A stretch of 33,012 nucleotides of DNA from an uncultured bacterium (GCA_913063055.1 CAJXZK010000031.1:1-33012), one strand, 5' to 3'. Positions 6,470-15,973 are shown, counted from the stretch's first letter. The notes: generated by a model from the letters alone, not told the origin. Numbers and translations: made by a program.

Positions 6470-7029
6470 GATGGGTCTCCTGTGGTTAGCGACTAGCTGC
6501 AGGCGCAGCCAATACTTTGTTATCTCGACTAAATCCAAACGAACACTTAGCTCAGCATCTCAAGCCATCAACAACACAGACACTGCGTAAGTTGGCTAAA
6601 GGTGAAAGCTAAATATTTTTGCTGTTTGCTTGATTCGAGTGTTTATAGAGAAGAAAAGAAATACGCTTTTTTCTAACAACTTCAGACCGTTAAAAACAGC
6701 GTAAATAGGCGATGTCGTGATTTTTCTAGGTAAGCTTTCGATTATTTTGCTGTCAAGTGATAGTGCTAACCTGAGAGAACCTTTGATGACGGAGGAAGCC
6801 AAGCGCCAACTCCCCCACTTGCCATCGCTGCAAAAAACCGCCCAATCCACACTTCTTGCAGCAGCGCCAAGAGTAAAGAACGGTTGCAAAGATGCCACCC
6901 AAAGGCGGTTTCCAAGCTGACGCAGCTAACTCATCTGTGTGCGATTGAGCTTACTCCGCAAGGAAGGCGAAGATTTGAAAACGATATACTTTTGGGGTAG
7001 TAACTGTTTGAATTTCGGGAAGGACTGTC
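6470..7029. other. Intergenic region without a supported gene
   Basis: This stretch separates the minus-strand muramidase pair from the plus-strand TPR gene. It contains short open frames on both strands (100 codons at most) with no ribosome-binding site, mixed codon use and no domain motif. Promoters for both flanking genes should lie here, but I see no unambiguous minus-35/minus-10 pair. Confidence 0.5.
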
Positions 7030-7065
7030 ATTACGCTCTCTACAATATTCGCCCGCACCTCGACA

Positions 7066-7698
7066 TTGTTGGCCTGTTGGGCCACTCTTAGCCTGGCACA
7101 GACAGCAATTGCAACACAGAACAGCGCGCCAAATGGTGCTCTTGGCACAGCAGAAGATGTCGCCGCCGTAGCGGCGCCAAGCCCAGCAGCCATAACACCG
7201 ATGGAAGCTGCACTAAACAGCGCTCAACAAGCCTTAGACAGCGAGAACTGGAGCAAGGCCGCAGAACTCTACGATCTCATTCTAGAAGAAACTCCTGCCA
7301 ATTTTGAAGCCCTAAACAATAGGGGCTACGCCTTACAGCAATTGGGCCAATACAAGCGCGCCCTTGCTGACTTCAATCGAGCCATCGAACTCAATCCCAA
7401 CTACGCCATAGCCTTCAACAATCGCGGCCGCACATGGAGTCAACTAGGAAACGAGCAAAAGGCCATTGAAGATTTTAGTCAAGCACTGAAAGTTAACCCC
7501 AAAAGCGCTGCAGCCCTCAACAACAGAGGCTGTGCCTACAGCAATATTGGCGCCCACAAAGAGGCTATTCGCGACTTTGATCGAGCGATCAAGCTAGACA
7601 GCAAGAACGGCAATTTTTATTGGAACCGCGCGCAGGCTTTTAAGGTGCTGGGAAACAAACGAGCCTATAACAAAGACATCGAGCGCTCTAAGCACTAA
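7066..7698 (+). CDS. Exported TPR-repeat protein
   Basis: About four tetratricopeptide repeats fill residues 45-200: SENWSKAAELYDLILEETPA, then LNNRGYALQQLGQYKRALAD, FNNRGRTWSQLGNEQKAIED, LNNRGCAYSNIGAHKEAIRD and a partial fifth. TPR arrays mediate protein-protein contacts. The N-terminus is a hydrophobic signal-like segment (LLACWATLSLAQ) followed by an Ala/Pro linker, so it is probably periplasmic. The annotated TTG start has no ribosome-binding site. The frame stays open up to 7012, and GGGAAGGA (7017-7024) sits 5 bases before an in-frame ATT at 7030 that would give a better signal peptide with an Arg. The start is therefore uncertain. It ends 15 bases from the convergent EF-hand gene. Confidence 0.8.
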   Translation: MLACWATLSLAQTAIATQNSAPNGALGTAEDVAAVAAPSPAAITPMEAALNSAQQALDSENWSKAAELYDLILEETPANFEALNNRGYALQQLGQYKRALADFNRAIELNPNYAIAFNNRGRTWSQLGNEQKAIEDFSQALKVNPKSAAALNNRGCAYSNIGAHKEAIRDFDRAIKLDSKNGNFYWNRAQAFKVLGNKRAYNKDIERSKH

Positions 7699-7713
7699 TT
7701 CACCGCACTGGCA

Positions 7714-8262
7714 TCATTGGGGAGCGCCAGCGCCACCTTGACGTTGCATTCTCTGCTGGCGTCGCTGCTGCCGGAAGGCTTGCAGGGCAGCTTTCTCATT
7801 TGAGTCAAGCTGACCATCACCATTCGTGTCAAAGCGGGCCATCATTTTTTGCCTTCTCGCTGCCTTGTCAGCAGGATTCTTGCTACCATGCTTGCCTTTA
7901 CCACCAGAGGCTCCGCCGCCACCACCGCTGGCCTTACGCTGCGCCCGTTTGGCCTTGGCCGCCGCTCTCTCACCATCGTCGATCATGCCATCGCCATTGG
8001 TATCAAGACGAGCCATCATCTGTTGCCGTTTTTGCGGATTGCTACCCTGGCCTTTGCCCTTGTGCCCTTTCCCTCTATGACCCTTGCCTGGCCCACCGAG
8101 CGGCGAGCTACCAGTAGTGGCAGTCTCAAGACCTGGAGGCGGTAGGGAAGCTGGTGTTTCTTGTTGTGGTGAGGCGCTTGGAGCATAGTCATTGGCCGCT
8201 AGGGCCGGGACGAGAGAACTTACCAGCAAACTAAGGGCAAGCAGTGTCTTTTGAAATTTCAT
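7714..8262 (-). CDS. Exported EF-hand protein (two calcium loops)
   Basis: The protein has 182 residues. The start is placed at the second ATG (8262) because GGAG then lies 7 bases upstream; the ATG at 8268 would be too close. The signal peptide is MKFQKTLLALSLLVSSLVPALA. A Pro-rich linker and a Gly/Lys/His-rich segment (GKGHRGKGHKGKG) follow. Two canonical EF-hand loops are DTNGDGMIDDGE (residues 87-98) and DTNGDGQLDSNE (residues 145-156), each preceded by a QKMMAR-type helix, so both calcium sites look intact. The C-terminus is Gln/Arg-rich. It starts 12 bases after the DUF1501 stop, and its ribosome-binding site overlaps that junction, so it is the third gene of a DUF1800-DUF1501 operon. 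Confidence 0.88.
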   Translation of the reverse strand: MKFQKTLLALSLLVSSLVPALAANDYAPSASPQQETPASLPPPGLETATTGSSPLGGPGKGHRGKGHKGKGQGSNPQKRQQMMARLDTNGDGMIDDGERAAAKAKRAQRKASGGGGGASGGKGKHGSKNPADKAARRQKMMARFDTNGDGQLDSNEKAALQAFRQQRRQQRMQRQGGAGAPQ

Positions 8263-8274
8263 TCTCATTCTCCA

Positions 8275-9579
8275 TTACCCCTGAATAAAGGGATTGCCAG
8301 TAAATTGATAACCAGGAAAAACCACTGCCATCTGCTTAGCGGAAAGGCCAAGACGGCTGCTTACAACAGAACTAATAACCGCTCGAAAATCAGTTGAGGT
8401 CGGCAAGTCACGAGCTTCGTTGAGCTGATTATCGGCTAGACCACCGAAGCGGCCGTAAACCTTACCACCAGGCACACCGCCCCCCATCAACCACATGGCA
8501 TTACCGTGGCCATGATCAGTACCGCCATTGCCATTTTCTCTAGCCGTTCGACCAAACTCAGACATAACCACAATTGTAGTGTTGTTATAAACCGCACCAA
8601 GACCGCGTACTAAATCAGCTAGCCCGCCTGCCAACGGCTGCAATAGATTAGCCAACTGTCCCTGCTCCGCCCCTTCGCGCACGTGTGTGTCCCAGCCACC
8701 AAAATCAATAAAAGCCACTTGCACTGTTGGATCTTTCGTAAAGAGGGTGGCCAACTGCTTGCCAAATTCAGGGGAAGACTTTGGCGTTAAAGCGCCGCGA
8801 TTAGCAATAATCTGCTCCTTCGTCATTGCTGCCATTTCTTCTTGTGGCTCAGCCGCCGCCTCGGTCATGATGGCATCAACCTTACTGCGAGCAGACTTTC
8901 CGGAAGCAAAAGCTTTAGACATATCATCATTGCGACCGCCATACATAGCGGTGAAAACGCTAGGTACAGTGCCGCTTGCTTGACTTTGCATGTACCGCCC
9001 CATTCTCTTTCCCGCTTTACCGCCTCCCTTGCCACCAGAGTTACCTGATTTGGCAATAGTGGCAATGCTACTGGGTCCGGCAAAGATGCGCGGTAAGACC
9101 GGCCCTATGCTAATTGCTTGCAAGGCTGAATTCTTTGAAGGCAACTGCCCCACCAGCCGGTTCATCCAGCCAGTACTTGTTGCTTTCTGACCGGGCACGC
9201 CCGACTCCATATAATCTTGAGCATCAAAATGGCTGCGGGTTTTATCTGGGGAACCACAAGCATGAACAAATGCCAACGAATGATTAGCCCAAAGCGGACT
9301 AAGAGGCGCTAGAGAGGGGTGCATGCCCCAATAGCCATCGAGGTCAATTAAACCGGAGGAGCGGGACATGCCGATGGTCGGTCTGATTTGCTTATAGCGA
9401 TTGTCACCGTATGGCGCCACAACATTTAAACCATCGATGCCCCCGCGTAGAAGCACGACAATAAGCTTTTGCGCCCCAAAGTCTTCATTGGCATTTCTAT
9501 AGGCCCAGCCTTGTTGGCCTAGCAAAGGGAAAACCAATGGCGAGAGCAGAGCTGCTTTGAGAAAGTCGCGACGATTCAT
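8275..9579 (-). CDS. DUF1501 family exported protein
   Basis: The protein has 434 residues and starts at an ATG with GAGGAG 7 bases upstream. The N-terminus MNRRDFLKAALLSPLVFPL is a twin-arginine-type signal (RRDFLK). The DUF1501 pattern is evident: LIVVLLRGGIDGLNVVAPYGD, MHPSLAPLSPLW, FVHACGSPDKTRSHFDAQDYME, and near the end VAFIDFGGWDTHV, VVMSEFGRTARENGN-GTDHGHGNAMWLMGGGV and VYGRFGGL. DUF1501 proteins belong to the alkaline-phosphatase-like/sulfatase fold and almost always pair with DUF1800, as here (10 bases between them). The Asp/His residues in GTDHGHGNA may bind metal. The substrate is not established. A basic, Gly/Lys-rich insertion (GNSGGKGGGKAGKRMGR) is unusual and echoes the Gly/Lys stretch of the EF-hand neighbour. 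Confidence 0.92.
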   Translation of the reverse strand: MNRRDFLKAALLSPLVFPLLGQQGWAYRNANEDFGAQKLIVVLLRGGIDGLNVVAPYGDNRYKQIRPTIGMSRSSGLIDLDGYWGMHPSLAPLSPLWANHSLAFVHACGSPDKTRSHFDAQDYMESGVPGQKATSTGWMNRLVGQLPSKNSALQAISIGPVLPRIFAGPSSIATIAKSGNSGGKGGGKAGKRMGRYMQSQASGTVPSVFTAMYGGRNDDMSKAFASGKSARSKVDAIMTEAAAEPQEEMAAMTKEQIIANRGALTPKSSPEFGKQLATLFTKDPTVQVAFIDFGGWDTHVREGAEQGQLANLLQPLAGGLADLVRGLGAVYNNTTIVVMSEFGRTARENGNGGTDHGHGNAMWLMGGGVPGGKVYGRFGGLADNQLNEARDLPTSTDFRAVISSVVSSRLGLSAKQMAVVFPGYQFTGNPFIQG

Positions 9580-9589
9580 TTTATACTCC

Positions 9590-11200
9590 TCAATAATTCA
9601 TAAATTCAGGGCTACCAATTAATGCAGCAACTCGTTGGTCAGGCGGAGCTTTGTCGATCGCTTGTCTGGTCTGGGGCGAAAGCTTGCCACCATTAACGGT
9701 GCCCAGAACAGATTGATAATCGGCAGTGCCAGCAGACCCAGCCAGGCGCACGGCAAAATCCATACGCTTAAGTAGACCATCTGGGTTCAACCAGGCCTCT
9801 TTGGTATTCTTATAGCCATCAGGGGTTAAACAGCCATAGAGCGGTTGTCCTTGGGTCTTGAGGAAGGCTGTTAATTGCTTCGGTTGTCGAATTGGCGTGC
9901 CTGTAGCTCGCAAAGTAGAGACTAGATAATGAAATGGGCTTTTAAACTTATTATTTTGATATTTAGCATCCCAGAATTCTTGGCTAGAAAACAAAGTATT
10001 GAGAACACTCTTGATGTTCCCACCAGACTGCTGATAGCTACTTGCTAGTTTTTCCACAAGTGCACTAGGAGGATTGTCGTCAACAAAGTATTGGGCCAGT
10101 TTAAAGCTCAAATGATGGGCCGTGGAACTATGACGGGAGAGCATGTCGAGGACCTGCTCAATTTCTTTTGCACCGCTGCCTTTGATGGTCTGACCAAGGA
10201 CGACCTTATCACCAAAGTCATGACGCTGCTCATCAAAGGAAGCCCAGTAGGCACCGTTGCCCGAATTCTTGCGACCACCAGGCAAGCCCCATCCAGTAAG
10301 AACTCTGGCTAGCTCCATCACATCTTTTTGACTATAACCACCATCGACACCCAGTGTGTGCAATTCTAGAAGCTCGCGAGCATAGTTCTCATTGAGGCCA
10401 TTCTTCTTATTCTTCGGATTGGCTGATTGGTAGCCAGCTTTAGTATTCTGGGCATTATCCAGATAGAACATCATGGCCGGATGATGCATAGTAGCACCGA
10501 GCATATCGCGAAAATTACCAAGCAAATATGGGCGCAGGGCCTGCTCCTCATAAGGCCCAATCAAAACCTTATCAACTCCCTTACCAATTGAAATATTGAA
10601 GTGATTGAACCAGAAATCAGCCATCAACTCATTGAGCTGTCTCGGGCTTTCTACTGCCCTGACAATTTTTGTTTCAACCACTCCCGATTCAATTTCGCTG
10701 CGCAAACTAGCATCGCCGTTGAGGGTCTTCACCCTCCTTTTGCCAAATTCTTTAATAACCGGCCCATTGCTGCTACTTATGTTGGCATTGGCCCTGGCAG
10801 TAACCAAGCCATCCTTTTTGTTCTTGGCGGCCTTACGCTCTTTCTTCACCGCCTGAAATTGCTGCAAAAGCTGACTCGATGGCACTGTTCTCACCGAGGC
10901 AGAGCGCTCTAATTGGGCTATCACTTGGGGAGATTCAGCAATGCTGGAAGGATTTAGCTGGGCCTGAATAAAGCGCTGCACCCCAAGACTACGCACCTTT
11001 TCAAAATCGCCCGGGCGAGGGCCATAGGTAAGGCGATTGAGAACATGGGTTATCTGCGCACTATCAGTGCTCTCAGCAGCCTGGACCGATGAAACAGGCA
11101 AGCCTCTTAGAGGCAGGGTAAGCAAAGTGGAAGCCGGCAAAACTAAGGCGGAGATGACAGCAAAGGCAACAATCTTGCTATGTGACGTAAGAACCTTCAT
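9590..11200 (-). CDS. DUF1800 family exported protein
   Basis: The protein has 536 residues. The ATG at 11200 follows GAGG by about 6 bases and is preferred over the ATG at 11221. The N-terminus is a signal peptide with a long hydrophobic stretch. The domain shows HVLNRLTYGPRPGDFEKV near residue 52, RQLNELMADFWFNHFNI, DMLGATMHHPAMMFYLDN, LNENYARELLELHTLGVDGG, YSQKDVMELARVLTGWG, RHDFGDKVVLG and FKSPFHYLVSTLRATG, which are the hallmarks of DUF1800. These proteins are exported and regularly encoded just upstream of DUF1501, with proposed but unproven roles in extracellular polymer handling. Its start lies 98 bases after the RND pump stop, so it may have its own promoter in that AT-rich gap. Confidence 0.93.
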   Translation of the reverse strand: MKVLTSHSKIVAFAVISALVLPASTLLTLPLRGLPVSSVQAAESTDSAQITHVLNRLTYGPRPGDFEKVRSLGVQRFIQAQLNPSSIAESPQVIAQLERSASVRTVPSSQLLQQFQAVKKERKAAKNKKDGLVTARANANISSSNGPVIKEFGKRRVKTLNGDASLRSEIESGVVETKIVRAVESPRQLNELMADFWFNHFNISIGKGVDKVLIGPYEEQALRPYLLGNFRDMLGATMHHPAMMFYLDNAQNTKAGYQSANPKNKKNGLNENYARELLELHTLGVDGGYSQKDVMELARVLTGWGLPGGRKNSGNGAYWASFDEQRHDFGDKVVLGQTIKGSGAKEIEQVLDMLSRHSSTAHHLSFKLAQYFVDDNPPSALVEKLASSYQQSGGNIKSVLNTLFSSQEFWDAKYQNNKFKSPFHYLVSTLRATGTPIRQPKQLTAFLKTQGQPLYGCLTPDGYKNTKEAWLNPDGLLKRMDFAVRLAGSAGTADYQSVLGTVNGGKLSPQTRQAIDKAPPDQRVAALIGSPEFMNY

Positions 11201-11298
11201 AGAAACCTCAAAGCAGTCCAAAAAACCTGATTGACTACTAATACGCTTGCGCTTTCAAAAAAGTTCAATTGCAAAAATTATTTTTTTAAAGGCCCGTT

Positions 11299-14200
11299 CT
11301 AATTGCTATGCCCGTCATCCCCAGGCTCAACCGCCCCAGGGTCATGGGCCTCAGTGGCAGCCGGGGCTTTAGAGATATTAGGAGATGCAGCAACAGGCCC
11401 TGCCTTTTTACCCATTATTTTCTCTCGTATAGCTCCGACCGTAAGATAAATCACCGGCACAATATACAAGCTCAAAACTGTCGAGAAAATCATACCGCCG
11501 CAGACCGCGGTACCCAGCGAATGCCTGCTAGCGGCCCCTGCGCCGGTGGCAAAGACGAGGGGAAGAATGCCCGAAACAAAGGCCAGGGAGGTCATTAAGA
11601 TAGGGCGAAAACGGGTTTCGCAAGCACCTTTAACCGCTTCTTCAGGGCTCAAGCCCGATAGCTTCAGATGATTGGCAAACTCAACAATAAGAATGGCGTT
11701 CTTGCTGGCGAGGCCAACCAGCATCACCAGTCCTATTTGGCAGAAAACGTCATTATCTAGATGGCGCAAATATTGAGCTAAAAGAGCCCCCATCATCGCT
11801 AACGGCACAGACAATAGAATGATGACAGGGTCGACAAAGCTCTCATACTGAGCCGCCAGTACCAAGAAAACTACAATGATGCCGAGCACAAACAGAATAG
11901 TACCCTGGGGGCCACTTTCTTTTTCTTCTAGTGAAATTCCCGACCACTCATAGCTCATGCCTTGTGGCAAAACACGCTTAGCCAGGCTCTCCATCGCCGC
12001 AATAGCTTGACCAGAGCTAACACCAGGCGCGGTTGAACCGTTAACTTCGGCTGAACGGAAGAGATTGTAGTGATTAATAGTTTGCGCTGCTGTGGTGCGC
12101 TCAATTTTGACAAGGTTACTCATACGCACCATCTGACCAGTTTGAGAGCGCACATAAAACTCGTCGATGTTGCGTGGATTAGCTCTAAACAAAGCATCGG
12201 CCTGCACATAAACACGATAGATGCGATTGCCCAAATCAAAGTCGTTGACGTACTGTGAACCAAGAAATATCTGCAGAGTGCTGAAAATATCGCCAATCAA
12301 AATATTCATGGCCCTGGCTTTATCCCGCAACACTTCGGCAATGAGCTGAGGGCTACTGGCGGTGAAGGTGGAGAAGACACCACGCAACTGCTTGTCTTGA
12401 TTGCCCTGCATCATCACTTGCATAGTAGTCTGGGCTAAGCGACCGATATCAGTTCCATAAAGATCTTGCAATTCAAAAGCAAAGCCACCAAAGTTGCCCA
12501 GCCCCTGAATAGCCGGAGGATTGACGGGGATAACCATGGCCTCGGTGATAGCGCCAAATGGTCCACGCAGTCGGTTTATGATGCCACCCAGACTGTGTTC
12601 CTCTCCATGGCGGTCATGCCAGGGTTTTAGACTACAGAAAACAATGCCATTGTTGGGGTTTGTGCCAGAGAAGCTAAAGCCAGCGATACCGAAGGAAGAG
12701 ACAATCTCAGGGCAGTGATCTAGCTCTTTCTCTAGTTTTTTCAGAACATTCAAAGTGTAGTTGACCGAAACGCCCTCTGGGGCTTGCAAAATTACAATGA
12801 AATAGCCCACGTCTTCATTGGGTATGAAAGCCGTTGGTACTTCCTTTGAAAGCCAATAGGTGCCACCAATCAAGAGGGTGAAGACAATCAGCACAAGGGG
12901 CTTAACTTTGAGTACCAGAGCCAAAGTTGCAGTGTAAAAATTGCGGGTCGAGTCAATCACCCAGTTGATTGGCCTAAAGAATTTACCTCCACCATGAGTA
13001 CCTTCTTTCAGCCATAAAGCCGACAGGGCCGGAGTTAAGGTGAGGGCATTAAAGGTAGAAATAGCAACCGAAATAGCAATGGTTAAAGCAAACTGTTTAT
13101 AGAGTTGCCCGGTGGTTCCGGGGAAGAAGGCCACTGGTACGAACACCGCACCGAGCACCAGTGATATGGCAATGACCGCTCCAGTCACTTCAGCCATCGC
13201 AGCAGAAGCGGCCTCCCGGGCTGGCATGTGCTTCTCATTAATGAAACGGGTGATGTTTTCGATGACGACAATGGCATCGTCAACCACCAATCCGGTGGCA
13301 AGGGTGATACCAAATAAGGTCAGTGTATTAATAGAAAAGTCGAGCACTTTCATCACGGCGAAAGTACCAATCAGTGAAACTGGAATAGTAATCACAGGAA
13401 TGAGAGTCGAGCGCCAGCTCTGCAAGAAGACAAATATAACTAGTACCACTAAGGCAATAGCTTGAGCTAAAGTTATCAATACTTCTTTGATTGACTCACG
13501 CACCGACAGGGTGGTATCAAAAGCAAACTCATGCTTCATACCTGGGGGGAAACGCTTAGCCAAGCGCTCCATCTCGGCACGAACACCACTAGCTATCTCT
13601 AGAGCATTAGAGCCAGGCCTTTGAAATACACCGATACCGACAGCTTCCTTACCTCTGAAGCGCACCACATTGCCATAATCTTCAGCACCAAGCTCGGCTC
13701 TCCCTACATCTTTGAGCCGCACTAGCTGGCCATCAGAGCCATTACGAATAATTATATTCTCGAACTCTTCAGCATTCTTCAGGCGACCTTGAGCCCTGAT
13801 ACTCATCTGGAAAAGCTGACCTGGTGGCAATGGCGCCTGACCAATCTGACCGGCCGCTACTTGGACGTTCTGCTCAGCTATAGCAGCTACTACGTCTTGC
13901 GGGGTGACTCCTTTATTAACCAACTTTGTCGGGTCTAACCAGATGCGCATTGAATATTTGCGCTCACCAAAGATGCGCACATCGCCCACACCTTTTACGC
14001 GCTTAAGAGCATCTTTGATGTAGACATCGGCGTAGTTACTTAGAAACTGGCTAGAATAGCGGTCATCGGGCGTAAGAATACCGATAGCCAGAACAAACGA
14101 GTTAGAGACTTTGGCAACTGTGACACCGGTTCTCTTCACCTCTTCTGGCAAGCGCCCCTGAGCTGACGAGATGCGGCTTTGCACGTCAACAGCAGCAAGG

Positions 14201-14505
14201 TCAACATCGCGGCCCAAATCGAAATTGATATTGATTGTGGAAGTGCCGTCATTGCCACTGGTCGAAGTAATATATTTGATACTCTGAGCACCGTTAATGG
14301 CTTGCTCAAGCGGCGTGGTTACGGCCGACTCCACAACTTCGGCAGAAGCACCGGTATAAGTAGAGGTCACCGAAACTTTTGGCGGTGAAATGTCTGGATA
14401 CTCGGCCAGAGGCAAAGTAGGAATACTGACGACACCGGCAAGAATAATAATCAGGGCACAAACTGTGGCGAAGATTGGCCGACGAATAAAGAAATCAACA
14501 AACAT
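11299..14505 (-). CDS. RND efflux pump inner-membrane transporter (HAE1 type)
   Basis: At 1068 residues, this is a typical length for AcrB/MexB-type proton-driven drug exporters. The N-terminus MFVDFFIRRPIFATVCALII is the classical first helix. The periplasmic porter domain follows with EYPDISPPKVSVTSTYTGAS and VQSRISSAQGRLPEEV. The proton-relay helix 4 contains GLVVDDAIVVIEN with the two essential Asp. The second half repeats the fold, with a G-x-FGGFAFELQD-like segment and LVGLASKNAILIVEFANH. A soluble tail rich in Pro and Ala ends the protein. Its ATG overlaps the stop of the upstream membrane-fusion gene (TAATG), indicating translational coupling. No outer-membrane channel gene lies nearby, so it presumably uses a TolC-like protein encoded elsewhere. 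Confidence 0.96.
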   Translation of the reverse strand: MFVDFFIRRPIFATVCALIIILAGVVSIPTLPLAEYPDISPPKVSVTSTYTGASAEVVESAVTTPLEQAINGAQSIKYITSTSGNDGTSTININFDLGRDVDLAAVDVQSRISSAQGRLPEEVKRTGVTVAKVSNSFVLAIGILTPDDRYSSQFLSNYADVYIKDALKRVKGVGDVRIFGERKYSMRIWLDPTKLVNKGVTPQDVVAAIAEQNVQVAAGQIGQAPLPPGQLFQMSIRAQGRLKNAEEFENIIIRNGSDGQLVRLKDVGRAELGAEDYGNVVRFRGKEAVGIGVFQRPGSNALEIASGVRAEMERLAKRFPPGMKHEFAFDTTLSVRESIKEVLITLAQAIALVVLVIFVFLQSWRSTLIPVITIPVSLIGTFAVMKVLDFSINTLTLFGITLATGLVVDDAIVVIENITRFINEKHMPAREAASAAMAEVTGAVIAISLVLGAVFVPVAFFPGTTGQLYKQFALTIAISVAISTFNALTLTPALSALWLKEGTHGGGKFFRPINWVIDSTRNFYTATLALVLKVKPLVLIVFTLLIGGTYWLSKEVPTAFIPNEDVGYFIVILQAPEGVSVNYTLNVLKKLEKELDHCPEIVSSFGIAGFSFSGTNPNNGIVFCSLKPWHDRHGEEHSLGGIINRLRGPFGAITEAMVIPVNPPAIQGLGNFGGFAFELQDLYGTDIGRLAQTTMQVMMQGNQDKQLRGVFSTFTASSPQLIAEVLRDKARAMNILIGDIFSTLQIFLGSQYVNDFDLGNRIYRVYVQADALFRANPRNIDEFYVRSQTGQMVRMSNLVKIERTTAAQTINHYNLFRSAEVNGSTAPGVSSGQAIAAMESLAKRVLPQGMSYEWSGISLEEKESGPQGTILFVLGIIVVFLVLAAQYESFVDPVIILLSVPLAMMGALLAQYLRHLDNDVFCQIGLVMLVGLASKNAILIVEFANHLKLSGLSPEEAVKGACETRFRPILMTSLAFVSGILPLVFATGAGAASRHSLGTAVCGGMIFSTVLSLYIVPVIYLTVGAIREKIMGKKAGPVAASPNISKAPAATEAHDPGAVEPGDDGHSN

Positions 14506-15752
14506 TACTTACCTGCCGCCAGGGCAGCACCTTCGTAGAGATTCTGCACATTAGAAACCACAATCTGCTCAGAACCTTTCAGCCCGCCTTGCACAACATA
14601 GTTGTTCTCGTAAATGTCGCCCAACTGCACAGGTCTTTGCTTAGCGACATAGAAGCCACTGCCTGGTTTTTCTTCTGCAGCCACAAAGACAAAATCTTGC
14701 CCACTAATATGAGTGACTGAATTAGTTGGCACCATCAATCGTTGTTTAGTTTCCCAAACAATTTTGGTTGTCACTTGTTGATTAGAACGCAGTTGTTCAG
14801 CCTCATTGGCGAACAAAGCCTTGACTAACACTGACTGGTTGCGATCATCAACCTGAGGTGAGATGAAGAAGATAGAACAGTCACCCAAAGACTTACCATC
14901 ACTATCGATCATGTTCATCGACATGCCCTTGCGCAAGCGCGATGCTTGCTCTGCTGGCACATAGACATAGACCTCTAGGGGGCGGCTCTGGTCAATAGTG
15001 GTAAGGTCACTAGAAGGCTCGACATACTGACCCAGCTTTACAGGAATATCACCGACGACACCATCAAATGGCGATAGGACATGGTGATAGGCCAACTGCA
15101 ACCGTTCTTGCTTCGTCTGCGAGTCGCTCTGTTGCAGCAGTTTACTTGACTTATTAATGACAGCTTCTTGCGAGCGAATCTGAGCATCAATCGAATTTAA
15201 ATCAGCCTCGGCGGCCTTAAGTTGATTGGAGTACTGATCAACACTTTCTTGAGCAACGGCCCCTTCTTTGCTCAAGTCGGAATAGCGCTTGTGTTGGCTG
15301 CGGGCAAATTCTAAGTTAGCAACTTTAGCTGTGCGATCAGCTTTTAGAGAACGCAATTTCTCTTCAGCACTGGTTTTCTCAGCCTTATTTGATTCGAGAG
15401 AAGCTAGCTGAGTATTGAGTGCTTCTTGCTCTTTAGCGGGATCAACCTCTAGTAACAAAGAGCCAGCCTTAACTATATCGCCGGAGCGAACATAAATTTG
15501 GGTGAGATAACCAGACACCCGAGGCCTGATAGTCACTGATTTGCGGCATTTCAGTGTGCCAACATAGGTCGAAGTTTCACTAATTGGCTTAGACATCACC
15601 ACCGCAATCTTCACTGGAGTAGCCCGTGGTGGTGCTGCCCCTTGCGAATCCTCACGCTGACAGCCGGAGAGCGTCAGTGGCAACAAGGCAAAACCAATAA
15701 TTGAAGCCAAATAGCTGGAATATTGCAAAAGTTGAGAGGTTTGAATTCTCAC
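14505..15752 (-). CDS. RND periplasmic adaptor (membrane-fusion lipoprotein)
   Basis: The protein has 415 residues and starts at GTG with AAGGAAA 8 bases upstream. The signal peptide ends in a lipobox LSGC, with lipidated Cys31. The order of domains is a beta-barrel/lipoyl half (IRPRVSGYLTQIYVRSGDIV, residues about 74-105), a long alpha-helical hairpin rich in Gln/Lys/Glu (about 108-220), the second lipoyl half (HHVLSPFDGVVGDIPVKLGQ), then the beta-barrel and membrane-proximal domains. It bridges the RND pump to an outer-membrane channel. It is the first gene of the run and is transcribed away from the TetR gene, with a palindrome between them as candidate operator. Confidence 0.95.
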   Translation of the reverse strand: MRIQTSQLLQYSSYLASIIGFALLPLTLSGCQREDSQGAAPPRATPVKIAVVMSKPISETSTYVGTLKCRKSVTIRPRVSGYLTQIYVRSGDIVKAGSLLLEVDPAKEQEALNTQLASLESNKAEKTSAEEKLRSLKADRTAKVANLEFARSQHKRYSDLSKEGAVAQESVDQYSNQLKAAEADLNSIDAQIRSQEAVINKSSKLLQQSDSQTKQERLQLAYHHVLSPFDGVVGDIPVKLGQYVEPSSDLTTIDQSRPLEVYVYVPAEQASRLRKGMSMNMIDSDGKSLGDCSIFFISPQVDDRNQSVLVKALFANEAEQLRSNQQVTTKIVWETKQRLMVPTNSVTHISGQDFVFVAAEEKPGSGFYVAKQRPVQLGDIYENNYVVQGGLKGSEQIVVSNVQNLYEGAALAAGK

Positions 15753-15953
15753 AATGGGTTTCCTTTGACATTAGTCAGCTCAAAGAGCCAACCTTAGTTT
15801 AGTTGATATCTACAAATTGCTAACCAAATGGAAAGCTATGTTATGAAAATTTCCCGCCCCTGGCCCTATGTCAATCGGCAAAAACTGACAAAGTGTCGAA
15901 TAAAATTGCATAGAATATGCTTCGCTGGACCGATACATAAGATAAGTAGAAAT

Positions 15954-15973
15954 TTCTTTACCGCAGTAAAGAA
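15954..15973. promoter_or_regulatory. Palindromic operator candidate between tetR-like and RND genes
   Basis: TTCTTTAC-CGCA-GTAAAGAA is a perfect 8+8 inverted repeat with a 4-base centre, in the 277-base divergent intergenic region, 57 bases before the TetR GTG start. Size and symmetry fit a TetR-dimer site. A second, shorter palindrome GCATA-GAA-TATGC lies at 15908-15920. The assignment to this regulator is inferred. Confidence 0.5.

Noticed and set aside
6596..6898. 100-codon minus-strand frame, and an opposing 67-codon plus frame at 6717-6920
   Set aside because: Neither has a ribosome-binding site, domain motif or neighbour-like codon use; they overlap each other in an AT-rich spacer.
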